64,000 nt of DNA from an uncultured Clostridia bacterium (GCA_944380875.1 CALWJA010000032.1:1-64000), one strand, 5' to 3'; shown: positions 9,853-19,802, numbered from the stretch's first letter. Numbers and translations are program-made. The notes: generated by a model from the letters alone, not told the origin.

Positions 9853-9967
9853 GGGGTATAGTAAAGAAAAGCCGGGAAACGGGGAATTTTCTCCGGTCTT
9901 GTGAGCCTTTTCAAGTATACGCAATACTGAAAATATATCCTTATTCTTTGACTGGGAGGAAGAAATT

Positions 9968-11497
9968 ATGCTGGATTCTTACTGGAAACAATTTAAAAGC
10001 GGCACGGATATCCGCGGCGTGGCCAGTGAAGGCGTAGCCGGCCAGGAGATCAACCTGACGAATGAAAACATTGAAAAAATGGCTGCCGGATTTGTGCTCT
10101 GGCTCAGCGGCAAAACAGGGAAAAAGCCGTCGGAGCTGACGATTGCCCTTGGGCACGATTCCCGCATTTCGGCAGATCGTATCTGCGCCGCCGTTACAAG
10201 AGCGCTGACCGGTGCGGGCGTCCATGTTCTCTTCTGCGGGCTGGCCTCCACCCCCAGCATGTTTATGACAACTGTGGATCTGGGCTGCGAGGGCTCCGTT
10301 CAGGTTACCGCCAGCCATCATCCTTTCAACCGAAATGGTCTGAAATTTTTCACCAGGGACGGCGGTTTGGATTCTCCCGATATTGAAGAGATCCTCACCT
10401 ACTGCCAGGAAGGGAAAAAACCGGAAGCGGGGCAGGGTTCCGTTGAAAATGTAAATTACATGCAGCAATACAGCGCCCATCTCCGCCAGATGATCCAGAA
10501 AGGCGTAAACGCGGAAGACTATGAGCATCCCCTTAAGGGCTTCCATATAGTAGTGGATGCAGGTAACGGAGCCGGCGGCTTTTATGCCAAGGATGTTCTG
10601 GAACCTCTGGGCGCCGATGTTTCCGGCAGCCAGTTCCTGGATCCGGACGGGCGCTTCCCCAACCATATCCCCAATCCGGAAAATGCCGACGCTATGGCTT
10701 CCGTATGCAAGGCCACTGTAGCCGCTAAAGCCGATATGGGCGTTATCTTCGATACCGACGTAGACAGAGGCGGAGCCGTGGATCAGAGCGGGGAGGAAAT
10801 CAACCGGAACCGTCTTGTGGCCATTGCCAGCGCCATCGCTCTGGAAGGAAACGAAGGCGGAACCATTGTGACCGACTCCATCACTTCCAGCGGGCTGAAA
10901 CTGTATATTGAAAATACTCTGGGCGGTGTGCATCATCGGTTTAAAAGAGGATATAAAAACGTTATCAACGAGGCTATCCGCCTGAATAAGGAAGGGATAA
11001 ACTGCCCCCTTGCTATTGAAACTTCCGGCCATGCTGCTCTGCGGGAAAATTATTTTCTCGATGACGGCGCCTATCTGGTGACAAAAATTATCATCAAAAT
11101 GGCCGTTCTCCGCCGGGAAGGCAAAACTCTGGAAGATCTCCTTTCTTCTCTGCAGGAGCCCGTGGAGGCCACAGAAGTGCGCCTGCCTATTCTGGAAGAA
11201 AACTTCCGGGAATGCGGTGAAAAGGCTCTTCAGGAGCTGGAAGCCTATGCTGTCCGTGAAAATTGGAGCATTGCCCCGGATAATCGAGAGGGTATGCGCA
11301 TTTCCTTCCCCAAAGAGGATGGAGACGGCTGGTTCCTGCTGCGGCTGAGCGTCCATGATCCCATTATGCCCCTGAATGTGGAAAGCGATTCTGAAGGCGG
11401 CGTAAAAATCATTGCCAAAAAAGTGCTGCATGTGCTCAAGCACTATTGCACCGGGCTGGATCTGAGCCCCCTGGAAATATTCCTGGGCCAGCGGTAA
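9968..11497 (+). CDS. Phosphomannomutase/phosphoglucomutase
   Basis: This 509-residue alpha-D-phosphohexomutase interconverts hexose 1- and 6-phosphates. The phosphoserine loop is TASHHPFNRNGLKFF (about residue 115), the metal loop is DTDVDRGG, and the C-terminal part has the sugar-recognition segment ETSGHAALRENYFLDDGAY. GGGAGG precedes the ATG and a good promoter lies upstream. It could supply glucose-1-phosphate for UDP-glucose, which links to the galE/galT genes in this window. Sequence alone does not tell glucose from mannose specificity. Confidence 0.93.
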   Translation: MLDSYWKQFKSGTDIRGVASEGVAGQEINLTNENIEKMAAGFVLWLSGKTGKKPSELTIALGHDSRISADRICAAVTRALTGAGVHVLFCGLASTPSMFMTTVDLGCEGSVQVTASHHPFNRNGLKFFTRDGGLDSPDIEEILTYCQEGKKPEAGQGSVENVNYMQQYSAHLRQMIQKGVNAEDYEHPLKGFHIVVDAGNGAGGFYAKDVLEPLGADVSGSQFLDPDGRFPNHIPNPENADAMASVCKATVAAKADMGVIFDTDVDRGGAVDQSGEEINRNRLVAIASAIALEGNEGGTIVTDSITSSGLKLYIENTLGGVHHRFKRGYKNVINEAIRLNKEGINCPLAIETSGHAALRENYFLDDGAYLVTKIIIKMAVLRREGKTLEDLLSSLQEPVEATEVRLPILEENFRECGEKALQELEAYAVRENWSIAPDNREGMRISFPKEDGDGWFLLRLSVHDPIMPLNVESDSEGGVKIIAKKVLHVLKHYCTGLDLSPLEIFLGQR

Positions 11498-11542
11498 ACG
11501 CTTTTCATCCCCATTTCGTTCCATACGTAAGGATACAATATA

Positions 11543-11577
11543 CAAAAGGGTGTTTTCCTTCTGGAAAACACCCTTTT
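11543..11577. terminator. Bidirectional terminator
   Basis: A 15-bp stem (AAAAGGGTGTTTTCC with its complement and a TTCT loop) with flanking A and T runs. It ends the mutase transcript and the convergent xylanolytic operon. Confidence 0.92.
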
Positions 11578-11643
11578 TGCGTATGCTTTTTTGTTTTTCC
11601 CTATAAGCCTGGATTAAAAAGAGCGAATACAGCAAAAAAGCTT

Positions 11644-13173
11644 TTATACATGCAGGCAGCTATCCCGCAGGCCGAAAAATTCGTTTCTGTCAAACCCAAG
11701 ATACTCCTGCTTTTCTTCTGCGCGGGGAGTAATTTCGATCTTCAGGATCTCATTTCCCTCTACCCGGACACGCAACGCATACGATCCGTCCTTTTCTTCC
11801 AGCATACCGTGGGAATAGGCGGGTTCGGCGGCCTTCTTCAAAATGGAAACCTGTTTTTCCGTCAGGCTCCTGGGCATACCCATGTCATACCAGGCCTGCT
11901 CTGGATTTCCCACATTTTCGTTGACTCTTTCCTTCGTGAAAAAGGCCCTTCCCACAAAGGCGGGAAGAAGAATTTCTTTTTCATAGGGCGGAGGGGCTTC
12001 TGCGCCGTCTCTAGGATCATAAAAGCTCCAGGCGAGAATCACATACCGATTTTCATCGGCCGTTACAAGCATCTGCTCATCCCGATAAAGAAGCTCTTTT
12101 CCGGCCTCTCCAAAGAACCGGAAGGCATGGAAAACAGGCTTTTTGATTCCGTTCAGCGCTACCATCCCAAAACCACCTGCAAAGGGGGCTTTGGGCACGT
12201 CGCATTCCTCAAAGACGTCGCTGAATGTCCAATAAGAGTAGGAATCCGCATATTCCCCTGCCTCACTGAGGATCCGGGAAATATAGCCGGCGTTGAAAAC
12301 GCTGTCGTGAACAGGGCAGAGAGGATTATAGGAACTGTTGAACTCCGTAATGTGGAGGGGCAGGTCCTTCGTCAGGGGATAGCGGGACATGATCTCCCTG
12401 GTTTCTTTGAGCTCCTCTATCATAATTCGGGGATCCCTCATGGTATGATACAGATAATGCCCTTCGTTTCTGGGTGTATTGGCGGTGTAGCAATGGCGGG
12501 TTACAAAATCCAGAGGGACATTTTCCCGGCTGCAGAATTCAAAGAAAGATGTGAGCCAGCGTTCTACCTCTACTCCGCAGATGGAAGGGCCGCCTACCTG
12601 TATCTGCTCATCTACGCTCTTTACAGCCTTCACGGAACAGGCATACAACTGGAAATAACCTTCCAGGCCCCCAGTCCAGAACCCGATATTCGGTTCATTC
12701 CATACCTCTATGGGCCATTTGCGCACTTCATCCAATCCGTAACGATCCACACAGTGCTGAAGAGTCTGCCGGATCAGTTCTTCCCATTTTCCGTGGTCGG
12801 CCGGCGGGGTTACATTTCCCTTCCAGTAAAAAATGGTCTGTTCCCCGGAAGCCAGCTCCTCCGGCATGAAACCAAGCTCTATAAAAGGGCGGATCCCGTT
12901 TTTCAGGTAGGAATCGAAGATCCTATCCATATAGGTAAAATTATAGAAGGGGACTTTGCGCCCGTTCAGCTCGCATTCCCTATAAATTCCCACATCCCGG
13001 CAGAAAAGCCCGTGCCCCCGGATGTATTGGAACCGGATGGTATTCTGCACCAGCTCCAGATGCTCCTGGTATTCTTTCTGCAGAGCAAGGCCTATTCTGC
13101 CCGTTCCCACACAGTATTGGGCGTGGTTACGGAACGGAACCCCCTGCTTTTTGATCTCCAGCTTATTTTCCAT
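11644..13173 (-). CDS. GH39 beta-xylosidase, cytoplasmic
   Basis: This 509-residue protein matches GH39. The acid/base Glu lies in the segment WPIEVWNEPNIGFW (about residue 160), the nucleophile Glu in LHITEFNSSY (about residue 260), and the C-terminus is a small beta-rich domain. It releases xylose from non-reducing ends of xylo-oligosaccharides. There is no signal peptide. AGGAGG lies 7 bases before the ATG. It follows the GH10 gene by 18 bases, so the two form an operon that trims imported xylan fragments. Confidence 0.95.
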   Translation of the reverse strand: MENKLEIKKQGVPFRNHAQYCVGTGRIGLALQKEYQEHLELVQNTIRFQYIRGHGLFCRDVGIYRECELNGRKVPFYNFTYMDRIFDSYLKNGIRPFIELGFMPEELASGEQTIFYWKGNVTPPADHGKWEELIRQTLQHCVDRYGLDEVRKWPIEVWNEPNIGFWTGGLEGYFQLYACSVKAVKSVDEQIQVGGPSICGVEVERWLTSFFEFCSRENVPLDFVTRHCYTANTPRNEGHYLYHTMRDPRIMIEELKETREIMSRYPLTKDLPLHITEFNSSYNPLCPVHDSVFNAGYISRILSEAGEYADSYSYWTFSDVFEECDVPKAPFAGGFGMVALNGIKKPVFHAFRFFGEAGKELLYRDEQMLVTADENRYVILAWSFYDPRDGAEAPPPYEKEILLPAFVGRAFFTKERVNENVGNPEQAWYDMGMPRSLTEKQVSILKKAAEPAYSHGMLEEKDGSYALRVRVEGNEILKIEITPRAEEKQEYLGFDRNEFFGLRDSCLHV

Positions 13174-13191
13174 ATAAAAACCTCCTGTCTC

Positions 13192-14181
13192 TCAGAAATC
13201 CACCACAGCCCGGAAGGCTTCCTTGGGCTGATGGTTCTCGTCAAAAAGAAGCGGGTGGTTTGCCCGGTGGGGCTTAAAGAACCGATCCAGCCAGGTGTCG
13301 TCATCCGCCACACCCCAGAATGTAACCGATTGTATCACGTCTTTATACTCTCTGAAAATCCGGAAGATATCCCCATAAAGTTCCGTCTGCCGTTTCACAA
13401 GTTCCGCAGGCGCAGGCCCCGGCTGGGGCAGAGTGGGATCCGACTGCGCGTAGAGGGAGAGATCCATCTCCGTGATCTGCAGCTTCAGCCCCAGGGACGC
13501 ATACGCTTCTATGCTGCGGCGAATCTCATCGAGGGAAGGAGCCGTCACATTCCAATGGCCCTGCATGCCGAAACCGTCTATCGGCACGCCCTTTTCCAGA
13601 AGCCCCTTCAGTAGGGCGCAGATCTTCTCCCTTTTTTCCGGGACGCAGGTATTATAATCGTTATAAAAGAGCAGCGCATCCGGGACATTTTCCTTGGCAG
13701 CCCGGAACGCTTCCTCAATAAAGCTTTCTCCGGCGATCTCCAGCCAGGGGGAAGAACGAAGTACTGCGCTTCCCTTATCCTCCACCGCCTCATTCACCAC
13801 ATCCCAGCAGTAGATATCCGGGGAGAAATGGGAAGTAACCGTCCGGATATGTTCCCGTATAATAGCAAGAAGGCTTTCTTTCGTCCGGGCCTTCCCGTTT
13901 TCCGTAAACACCCATTGGGGCGTCTGGTTATGCCAAACCAGCGTATGCCCCCGCATACGCATCCCGTTTTCCTTGGCAAACCGAAGTAAAGCATCCGCTT
14001 CCCCGAAAACATAGGTATCCGGCTCCGGGTGAACGCTCTCGAATTTCATTTCGTTTTCTGCTGTTATGCTGTTGAAATGTTCTTTCAGCAAACCGGCATG
14101 GGTCACTACAGACCGGCTGTTTACAGCCGCCCCCATAAAGAAAAATTCTTCATAGGCGTTTTTTAAAGATTTCTGTTCCAT
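13192..14181 (-). CDS. GH10 endo-1,4-beta-xylanase, cytoplasmic
   Basis: This 329-residue protein is a single GH10 catalytic domain. Family segments in order are NSITAENEMKFE, GHTLVWHNQTPQW, the acid/base Glu in CWDVVNEAV, and the nucleophile Glu in LQITEMDLSLY. No signal peptide, binding module or anchor is present, so it probably acts on xylo-oligosaccharides inside the cell. The start is ATG 14181 after GGAGGA; the in-frame ATG at 14253 has no such site. It is first in the operon with GH39 and divergent from the GH8 gene. Confidence 0.95.
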   Translation of the reverse strand: MEQKSLKNAYEEFFFMGAAVNSRSVVTHAGLLKEHFNSITAENEMKFESVHPEPDTYVFGEADALLRFAKENGMRMRGHTLVWHNQTPQWVFTENGKARTKESLLAIIREHIRTVTSHFSPDIYCWDVVNEAVEDKGSAVLRSSPWLEIAGESFIEEAFRAAKENVPDALLFYNDYNTCVPEKREKICALLKGLLEKGVPIDGFGMQGHWNVTAPSLDEIRRSIEAYASLGLKLQITEMDLSLYAQSDPTLPQPGPAPAELVKRQTELYGDIFRIFREYKDVIQSVTFWGVADDDTWLDRFFKPHRANHPLLFDENHQPKEAFRAVVDF

Positions 14182-14337
14182 ACAAAGCTCCTCCAATCTA
14201 GGCATATCCAAATCGCCTGTCTGCATTTTACCCCCTATCGTGGAGTAAAGCAATGCTTTCTAAAAAGAAAATATTTCTTTTGTGATAAATATTTTTCCTT
14301 ATTCTTGTGCATTATGGCAATTCTCTTTAAACCCTTA

Positions 14338-14366
14338 TTGACCAATTCTATAAACAGTGCTATTCT
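14338..14366 (+). promoter_or_regulatory. Promoter of the GH8 gene
   Basis: TTGACC and TATTCT are spaced by 17 bases in the 290-base divergent region 14182-14471. The rest of that region is AT-rich; I could not define a minus-strand promoter or an operator in it. Confidence 0.72.
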
Positions 14367-14471
14367 AATTTGCAATTGATGATTTGGAAGATTATCGGAT
14401 GTTTTTAATGAGCGGTTATAATGCAGTCCTTTGCGGTTCTGCCGTGAAAGACTAAGAAAAGGAGGAGTTTT

Positions 14472-15590
14472 ATGCCACGGGAATATACCAATCTCTTTGC
14501 AAAATTGGGGATCACACAAGAGGAAATCGATAAAAAAATCGAAAATGTGTTCCAGACCATATTTTTTGATCCCTCGGAGCGTTTCTATTTTGAAACGGAT
14601 AACGGCATGGGATATATGCTGGATACAGGAAATATCGACGCCCGGACGGAAGGCATGAGCTACGGCATGATGATGGCTGTTCAAATGGACAGAAAAGATA
14701 TTTTCGATCGCCTTTGGCTGTTTTCCAAAACCTATATGTATCAGAAAGACGGCATATATAAGGGATACTTTGCCTGGTCCGTTAAACCGGACGGAACCCA
14801 TAATGCCGAAGGGCCCGCGCCGGACGGAGAAGAGTATTTTGCCATGGCTCTCTTTTTCGCCGGAGCCCGCTGGGGAGATGGGAAAGAACCCTTCAACTAT
14901 ACACAGCAGGCCCGGGACATTCTGCGCCACTGTCTCCATCAGGATACCCTGGTTAAGGGAGGAAGGGCCATGTGGGATCCGGAAAACGGATATATCCGTT
15001 TTGTCCCCGAGGCGGATTACAGCGACCCATCCTACCATCTGCCTCATTTTTATCAGCTTTTTGCGGAAAGAGCGGATGAAGGAGACCGGGAATTCTGGAA
15101 AAAAGCGGCTGCGGCCAGCCGCCGGTATATTGTAAAATCCTGCCACCCGAAAACGGGTATGGCTTCGGAATACGCCGAGTATGACGGCACCCCCAAGCTG
15201 CTCTTTAGGAAAAAAATGCAGTTTTATTCCGACGCCTACCGGGTCGCCATGAATATAGGGCTGGATGCCTCCTGGTTCGGCGGTTCGCCGGAAACGGCCG
15301 CCATCATCCAAAACCTGCAGGCCTTTTTCCGGGAGAATGTCCAAGGGGAGCAGTATATGTCCTATAACATAGACGGCACCGTCCTGGATGAGCCCGCCAT
15401 GCATCCTGTAGCTATCACCGCTACCCTGGCCGCCGGTTCCCTGGCCGCGCCGGAAGGAAAATACGCCGAAAGCTGGCTCAGGCAGTTCTGGGAGCTTCCC
15501 CTTCGAATCGGTAACCGCCGGTATTACGATAACTGCCTCTACTTCTTCTCTCTGCTTATGCTTTCCGGCAGATACCATATTTTTGAGTAA
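14472..15590 (+). CDS. GH8 reducing-end xylose-releasing exo-oligoxylanase
   Basis: This 372-residue protein is a GH8 enzyme of the Rex type (EC 3.2.1.156). It has the acid Glu in DARTEGMSYGMMM (residue 60), the segment GPAPDGEEYFAMALFF, and the catalytic Asp in QFYSDAYRV. Rex enzymes remove xylose from the reducing end of xylo-oligosaccharides, which complements the GH39 enzyme. There is no signal peptide, so it is cytoplasmic. GGAGGAG precedes the ATG. It is a single-gene transcript divergent from GH10-GH39. Confidence 0.94.
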   Translation: MPREYTNLFAKLGITQEEIDKKIENVFQTIFFDPSERFYFETDNGMGYMLDTGNIDARTEGMSYGMMMAVQMDRKDIFDRLWLFSKTYMYQKDGIYKGYFAWSVKPDGTHNAEGPAPDGEEYFAMALFFAGARWGDGKEPFNYTQQARDILRHCLHQDTLVKGGRAMWDPENGYIRFVPEADYSDPSYHLPHFYQLFAERADEGDREFWKKAAAASRRYIVKSCHPKTGMASEYAEYDGTPKLLFRKKMQFYSDAYRVAMNIGLDASWFGGSPETAAIIQNLQAFFRENVQGEQYMSYNIDGTVLDEPAMHPVAITATLAAGSLAAPEGKYAESWLRQFWELPLRIGNRRYYDNCLYFFSLLMLSGRYHIFE

Positions 15591-15612
15591 AAGATCTCCT
15601 TTTCATACAGAG

Positions 15613-15647
15613 AAAGCCGTCCCGCAAACCAAGCGGGACGGCTTTTT
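15613..15647. terminator. Terminator after GH8
   Basis: A 13-bp G+C-rich stem (AAAGCCGTCCCGC and its complement) is followed by TTTTT on the plus strand and by AAA-rich flanks usable on the other strand. Confidence 0.92.
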
Positions 15648-15751
15648 CCTTTTTCTGCAGGCTTATTTACCGTTCAAACCATTTAGCATACTGCCTTTCC
15701 CTTATAGAAAGTGCAAAACTAGGGGTTCCCCTCCTTAGAGGTTTGGTTTCT

Positions 15752-16771
15752 TTACGGATTCCCGCTCTCCAAAAAAATCAAATGGGAGATACCGGGAATG
15801 GATTCTCCCTGCTGGGTGGAAGTGGGGGACATAAGCGCGCCTGTAGCTGCAAACAAAACTTTCCGCAGCTTTTTTTCTTCCATTTCTTTCAAAATTATGG
15901 AACACAGGACACTGGCGGAACATCCGCAGCCAGAAGCGCCCGCGTGCACATCCTGCTTTTCCCGATCATAGAGCATGAGCCCACCGTCATTATGCTTTTG
16001 GCGGATCGTAACATTCTCTTTTTCCAGGAGGGTATACAAAAGATCGCTTCCCACTCTGCCCAGATCTCCTGTAAGGATCAGGTCAAAATCCTCGGGAGTT
16101 GTGTTCGTATCGCGGAAATATCCCAGAATGGTGGAAGCGGCCGCAGGTGCCATAGCTGCGCCCATATTGTTGGCATCGCTGATACCCAGATCGGTTATAC
16201 GTCCAAAGGAGACTTCCCGAACTCGAACCGGACCTAATCCCTCCCTGCCCAGAATAATAGCTCCGCTGGCGGTTGCCGTCCACTGAGCAGTGGGAGGCCG
16301 CTGGCCGCCGTATTCCAAAGGCATGCGGAACTGCCTTTCCGCCGAACAGAAATGGGAAGATGTAACCGCCGCAGCCCGGCGCGCTGCTCCGCTTTCCACA
16401 AACACAGCCGCCATCCCCAGCGCCTGGGCCATAGTGGAACAGGCTCCATACTGCCCTAAAAAAGGAATCTGCAGATCCCGCAATCCAAAAGTGGAGGATA
16501 TGCATTGATTTAAAAGATCCCCCGCAAAAATAAAATCCATATCTTCCGGCTCAAGGGATGCTTTCTGCAGGGCCACATTGATGGATTCCCCCTGCAAATG
16601 GCTTTCCGCCTGTTCCCAGCTTTTTCCTCCCAACGCTGTATCTTCATGGCAAACATCAAAATATCCGCCCAAAGGGCCTTCCGATTCCTTCTTTCCCGCC
16701 ACGGAAGCCCAGGAAAGAAGGCAGGGTCCCGTTTCAAAATGCAGGGTATTTTCCCCCACCCTCTGAATCAT
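15752..16771 (-). CDS. spoVAD: Stage V sporulation protein AD
   Basis: This 339-residue protein has the thiolase-like fold of SpoVAD, which binds dipicolinic acid and helps load it into the forespore. Conserved segments include FAGDLLNQCISSTFGLRDL, FLGQYGACSTMAQALG and DLILTGDLGRVGSD. It begins about 80 bases after spoVAC ends, with GGAGGA before the ATG. The usual third gene, spoVAE, does not follow; the next gene downstream is GH8 on the opposite strand. Confidence 0.96.
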   Translation of the reverse strand: MIQRVGENTLHFETGPCLLSWASVAGKKESEGPLGGYFDVCHEDTALGGKSWEQAESHLQGESINVALQKASLEPEDMDFIFAGDLLNQCISSTFGLRDLQIPFLGQYGACSTMAQALGMAAVFVESGAARRAAAVTSSHFCSAERQFRMPLEYGGQRPPTAQWTATASGAIILGREGLGPVRVREVSFGRITDLGISDANNMGAAMAPAAASTILGYFRDTNTTPEDFDLILTGDLGRVGSDLLYTLLEKENVTIRQKHNDGGLMLYDREKQDVHAGASGCGCSASVLCSIILKEMEEKKLRKVLFAATGALMSPTSTQQGESIPGISHLIFLESGNP

Positions 16772-16848
16772 GGAATTCCTCCTTTATCTATTTTTTCTTT
16801 ATATCTGTTTTGATAAAAGCCGCTGCCATTTACCCCGAATTTCATTTT

Positions 16849-17376
16849 TTAGGCCAGCCGGAAAATCCAGAGGATCAGCCCATATAGAACGGCCGCGCTT
16901 ATGCCATACACCAGAACGGGGCCTGCCACAATAAACATCTTTGCACCCATTCCTGTAATAAAGCCTTCGCTCTGAAACTCCATGGCGGGAGAAACAACGG
17001 AATTTGCAAATCCCGTTATAGGAACCAGTGTTCCCGCTCCCGCTACCCTGGCGATATTGTCGTAAACACCAAAAGCGGTCAGCAATGCGCTGATTCCCAC
17101 AAGGGTTACGGAAACAAGAGCCCTTGCACTCTTTTCCTCTATACCCCCCTGCATATACATCTGCGCCAATACCTCTCCCAGGCAGCAAATGGCTCCTCCT
17201 ATCAAAAAAGCCATCAGGGCATTTTTTAAAAACGGAGAAGGGGGAGATGCCTTTTCCGCCATGGTCTTATATTCTTCCTTTGTCACCTTGGGAGCGGAAG
17301 GATTTTCAGGGCCTTTAAGTCCTCCCTCAGACTGGGATTCCACGCTTTTTTCCGGAGCCGATCCATTCTTCTGCAT
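16849..17376 (-). CDS. spoVAC: Stage V sporulation protein AC
   Basis: This 175-residue membrane protein matches SpoVAC. It has a soluble N-terminal extension rich in Ser, Glu and Pro, then KEEYKTMAEKASPPSPFLKN and about four or five hydrophobic helices with AFLIGGAICCLGEV and PITGFANSVVSPAMEF. SpoVA proteins form the forespore channel for calcium-dipicolinate. The start at 17376 follows AAGGAAG; an in-frame ATG at 17433 lacks a site. A sigma-G promoter was not found by eye in 17377-17560. Confidence 0.94.
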   Translation of the reverse strand: MQKNGSAPEKSVESQSEGGLKGPENPSAPKVTKEEYKTMAEKASPPSPFLKNALMAFLIGGAICCLGEVLAQMYMQGGIEEKSARALVSVTLVGISALLTAFGVYDNIARVAGAGTLVPITGFANSVVSPAMEFQSEGFITGMGAKMFIVAGPVLVYGISAAVLYGLILWIFRLA

Positions 17377-17593
17377 ACAGGACACTTCCTTTTCTTTGCA
17401 GGATTCCCCGGTTTTATATGTGTATACAAGCAAAGACTAGCAAGCTGAAGCCTACTCAAATTTTTCCTGCACTCTTTGATCGGAGAATCCTGACTAAAAT
17501 TCTGTTTTAGGTTGCCCGAAAAAAGCAGATTCATTCTTTTCTCCTCTGGCGGCAAAAAGCTTCTTTCCGAAGATCCAGATTTCGGATGCCCAA

Positions 17594-17630
17594 ATAAAAA
17601 CCTCCCTTTTGAAAAATCAAAAGGGAGGTT
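17594..17630 (-). terminator. Terminator of the M20 peptidase gene
   Basis: A 14-bp stem (AACCTCCCTTTTGA and complement) is followed on the minus strand by TTTTTATTT. It separates the peptidase transcript from spoVAC. Confidence 0.9.
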
Positions 17631-17674
17631 GAACCGCTTTGTAAACGCTTCTTACTGTTTCATGCAAAAGAATT

Positions 17675-18988
17675 TTATAAATTTTTGAGAAATTCCCTGT
17701 AATATTCCACGGATTCATACAGGGAACGGACGTCTATCCGTTCGTTCTTGCCATGCACGCCGGAGCCCTGCTCTTTGCGTATATAGATGGGGCTGAAACG
17801 GACAGCCTCCTGAGCGATCTTCAGAAAATGACGGCTGTCGGTTCCCCCGCCCAAAACAAAGGGGATTACAGGCATTCCTGGAAACACCCTTCCCAAAATT
17901 TCTTCCGTATACCGATATGCCCAGCCATCCACAGAGGTGACGGCGGAAGCATCCCGCCCTCCGCACAGCTTAACCGAAACATCAAATTTTCCTGCCCTTT
18001 CTTCCAGAAGCCGGGTCACATCCTTTTCCGGCTGGGAGGCCGGCACCCGCACATTCATGGTAAGAACGGCTTTTTCCGGCAACACGTTGGCGGAATGACC
18101 TCCTTCGATCTTCGTAAAAGCAACCGTAACCCCAAGGCGGGCGTCCGCATCGTCGCAGATTGTATGAAGGATGGGGTATGCGGGATCCTGCTCCTCCGCG
18201 GCGGCGGCAAATTTTTCCGCTTTCTCCCCCTGCATATACCGGGCAGCAGCCCGTAAACAGGCCCTTTGCTCCTCAGGAAGTTCCCGAAGAAATGGTGGAT
18301 TTTCCTCCAGACTGCAAATAAAAGCGGCCAGCCTGGCAATAGCGGTGCCGGATCCGGGATTGGCGGAATGGCCCCCTTTTCCCAAAGCCGTAACCTCATA
18401 GGTAAGAGACCCTTTTTCCGCTATGGCAATCACGGCGGATCTACCGGGAATACAATCCATATATTCTTCCGCCAAGGTTCCCCCTTCGTCAAAAACAGCC
18501 TGAAGGCGCACACCTTTTTCTTTTAAGTATTCTACCGCACTGCAGGTTATATCCCCGCCTACCTCTTCATCGCAGGAAAGATAAACATAGAGAGTCCTCT
18601 CCGGTGTTTCCCCTTTTCTGCATTTTTCTTCCAACGCATACAGGAACGCGCATTGGGCTCCCTTCATATCCAGAGTGCCCCGGCCCCAAACCTGATTCTC
18701 CGCAATAACCCCTTCAAAGGGAGGATATTCCCAACCTTCTCCGTCGGCATCCACCACATCCATATGGCCGGAAAGTAAAACCGGAAGCTGAGAAGGATCT
18801 TTCCCTTCCCATTTCAGAAGCAGCGCTTCTTCAATGGGTGTTTTTTCCATAACAGAGAATACATGAGGAAACTCTTCTTCCAGCAGAGCCCTATATGCGG
18901 CCATCTTGTATTTCTCCGACACACCCCTCACAGTGGGGATCCGGATCATTTCCGACAAAATCGTTTCCACTTTCTTTTGCCCTTCCAC
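17675..18988 (-). CDS. M20 family metallopeptidase, carboxypeptidase/deacylase-like
   Basis: This 437-residue protein follows the M20 pattern. It has the metal-binding His-Asp (LLSGHMDVVDADG), the second Asp in WGRGTLDMKGA, the catalytic Glu pair in SCDEEVGG, a dimerisation-domain segment GKGGHSANPGSG, and the C-terminal metal-binding His in QGSGVHGKNERI. It resembles the CPS1/ArgE/acetylornithine-deacetylase branch. The substrate is probably an N-acylated amino acid or dipeptide and is not determined. The best start is GTG 18988, with GGGAGG 7 bases upstream; the frame stays open to 19288 but this would run into the rubrerythrin gene. Confidence 0.9.
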   Translation of the reverse strand: MEGQKKVETILSEMIRIPTVRGVSEKYKMAAYRALLEEEFPHVFSVMEKTPIEEALLLKWEGKDPSQLPVLLSGHMDVVDADGEGWEYPPFEGVIAENQVWGRGTLDMKGAQCAFLYALEEKCRKGETPERTLYVYLSCDEEVGGDITCSAVEYLKEKGVRLQAVFDEGGTLAEEYMDCIPGRSAVIAIAEKGSLTYEVTALGKGGHSANPGSGTAIARLAAFICSLEENPPFLRELPEEQRACLRAAARYMQGEKAEKFAAAAEEQDPAYPILHTICDDADARLGVTVAFTKIEGGHSANVLPEKAVLTMNVRVPASQPEKDVTRLLEERAGKFDVSVKLCGGRDASAVTSVDGWAYRYTEEILGRVFPGMPVIPFVLGGGTDSRHFLKIAQEAVRFSPIYIRKEQGSGVHGKNERIDVRSLYESVEYYREFLKNL

Positions 18989-19262
18989 TACTATTCCTCC
19001 CTTTTGCCTTATCTTCCCCATGAAGCAGGAAGAGAAGATGTGCTTCAATCTGATAATATGACTAATCATATTAAATGTCAAGAATATTTTCCAGCCTGCA
19101 TCTTTTCCCTTACGGTTTCCGCTTTCTAAAAATATGTTTATTCTCAAGGCGCCGAATAGTAGATTGCGCCCTTTCACCCCATTCGCCGCAAAACAAAAGA
19201 CGCGCCCGGTTTCGGGCGCGTCCACCAAATTTCCGCTACAATGAGGCGATACGGACAAAAAC

Positions 19263-19802
19263 TCAGTAATTCTCCGCTCTGCGCTCAAAATATGCCTGAG
19301 GATGCTTACATGCAGGGCACATAGCGGGAGCAGATGTACCGATATGGATATAGCCGCAGTTCCGGCATACCCACACTGTCTCTTCTCCTGCTTTGAAAAC
19401 TATGTCATCTTCCAAATTCTGGAGAAGCTTTCTATATCTCTCCTCATGGGATTTCTCAACGGACGCAATTAACCGCATGGTGGCGGCAATCTGGGTAAAT
19501 CCCTCTTCGTCGGCTACGTCGGCAAATTCTTTATACATTTCGGTCCATTCATAATTCTCGCCGGCGGCTGCGTCCTTCAGATTCTCGGCAGTTGCGGGAA
19601 TTCCACCGTCATGCAGGAGTTTGAACCAAAGCTTTGCATGCTCTTTTTCATTATTGGCGGTTTCTTCAAATATGGCAGCGATCTGCTCATATCCATCTTT
19701 CTTAGCGCGGGAGGCATAATAGGTATACTTGTTTCTTGCCTGGGACTCGCCTGCAAATGCTGCAAGCAAATTTGCTTCTGTTCTGCTACCTTTCAGTTCC
19801 AT
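19263..19802 (-). CDS. Rubrerythrin
   Basis: This 179-residue non-heme diiron peroxidase protects anaerobes from hydrogen peroxide. The N-terminal four-helix domain carries the iron ligands ([37 protein letters not shown]). The C-terminal rubredoxin-like domain has the two CxxC pairs ([10 protein letters not shown] and CPACKHP). GGAGG precedes ATG 19802. It has its own promoter and no obvious operon partner. Confidence 0.97.
   Translation of the reverse strand: MELKGSRTEANLLAAFAGESQARNKYTYYASRAKKDGYEQIAAIFEETANNEKEHAKLWFKLLHDGGIPATAENLKDAAAGENYEWTEMYKEFADVADEEGFTQIAATMRLIASVEKSHEERYRKLLQNLEDDIVFKAGEETVWVCRNCGYIHIGTSAPAMCPACKHPQAYFERRAENY

Noticed and set aside
9941-11635. A 564-codon open frame on the minus strand opposite the phosphohexomutase
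   Set aside because: It is the shadow of a strongly coding gene with a promoter and ribosome binding site on the other strand.
11446-13614. A 722-codon open frame on the plus strand opposite the GH39 and GH10 genes
   Set aside because: It is antisense to two clear glycosidases, has a low-quality composition rich in His, Pro and Phe, and matches no family.
18989-19288. N-terminal extension of the M20 peptidase up to 19288
   Set aside because: It would overlap the rubrerythrin gene and lacks a ribosome binding site, while GTG 18988 has an ideal one.
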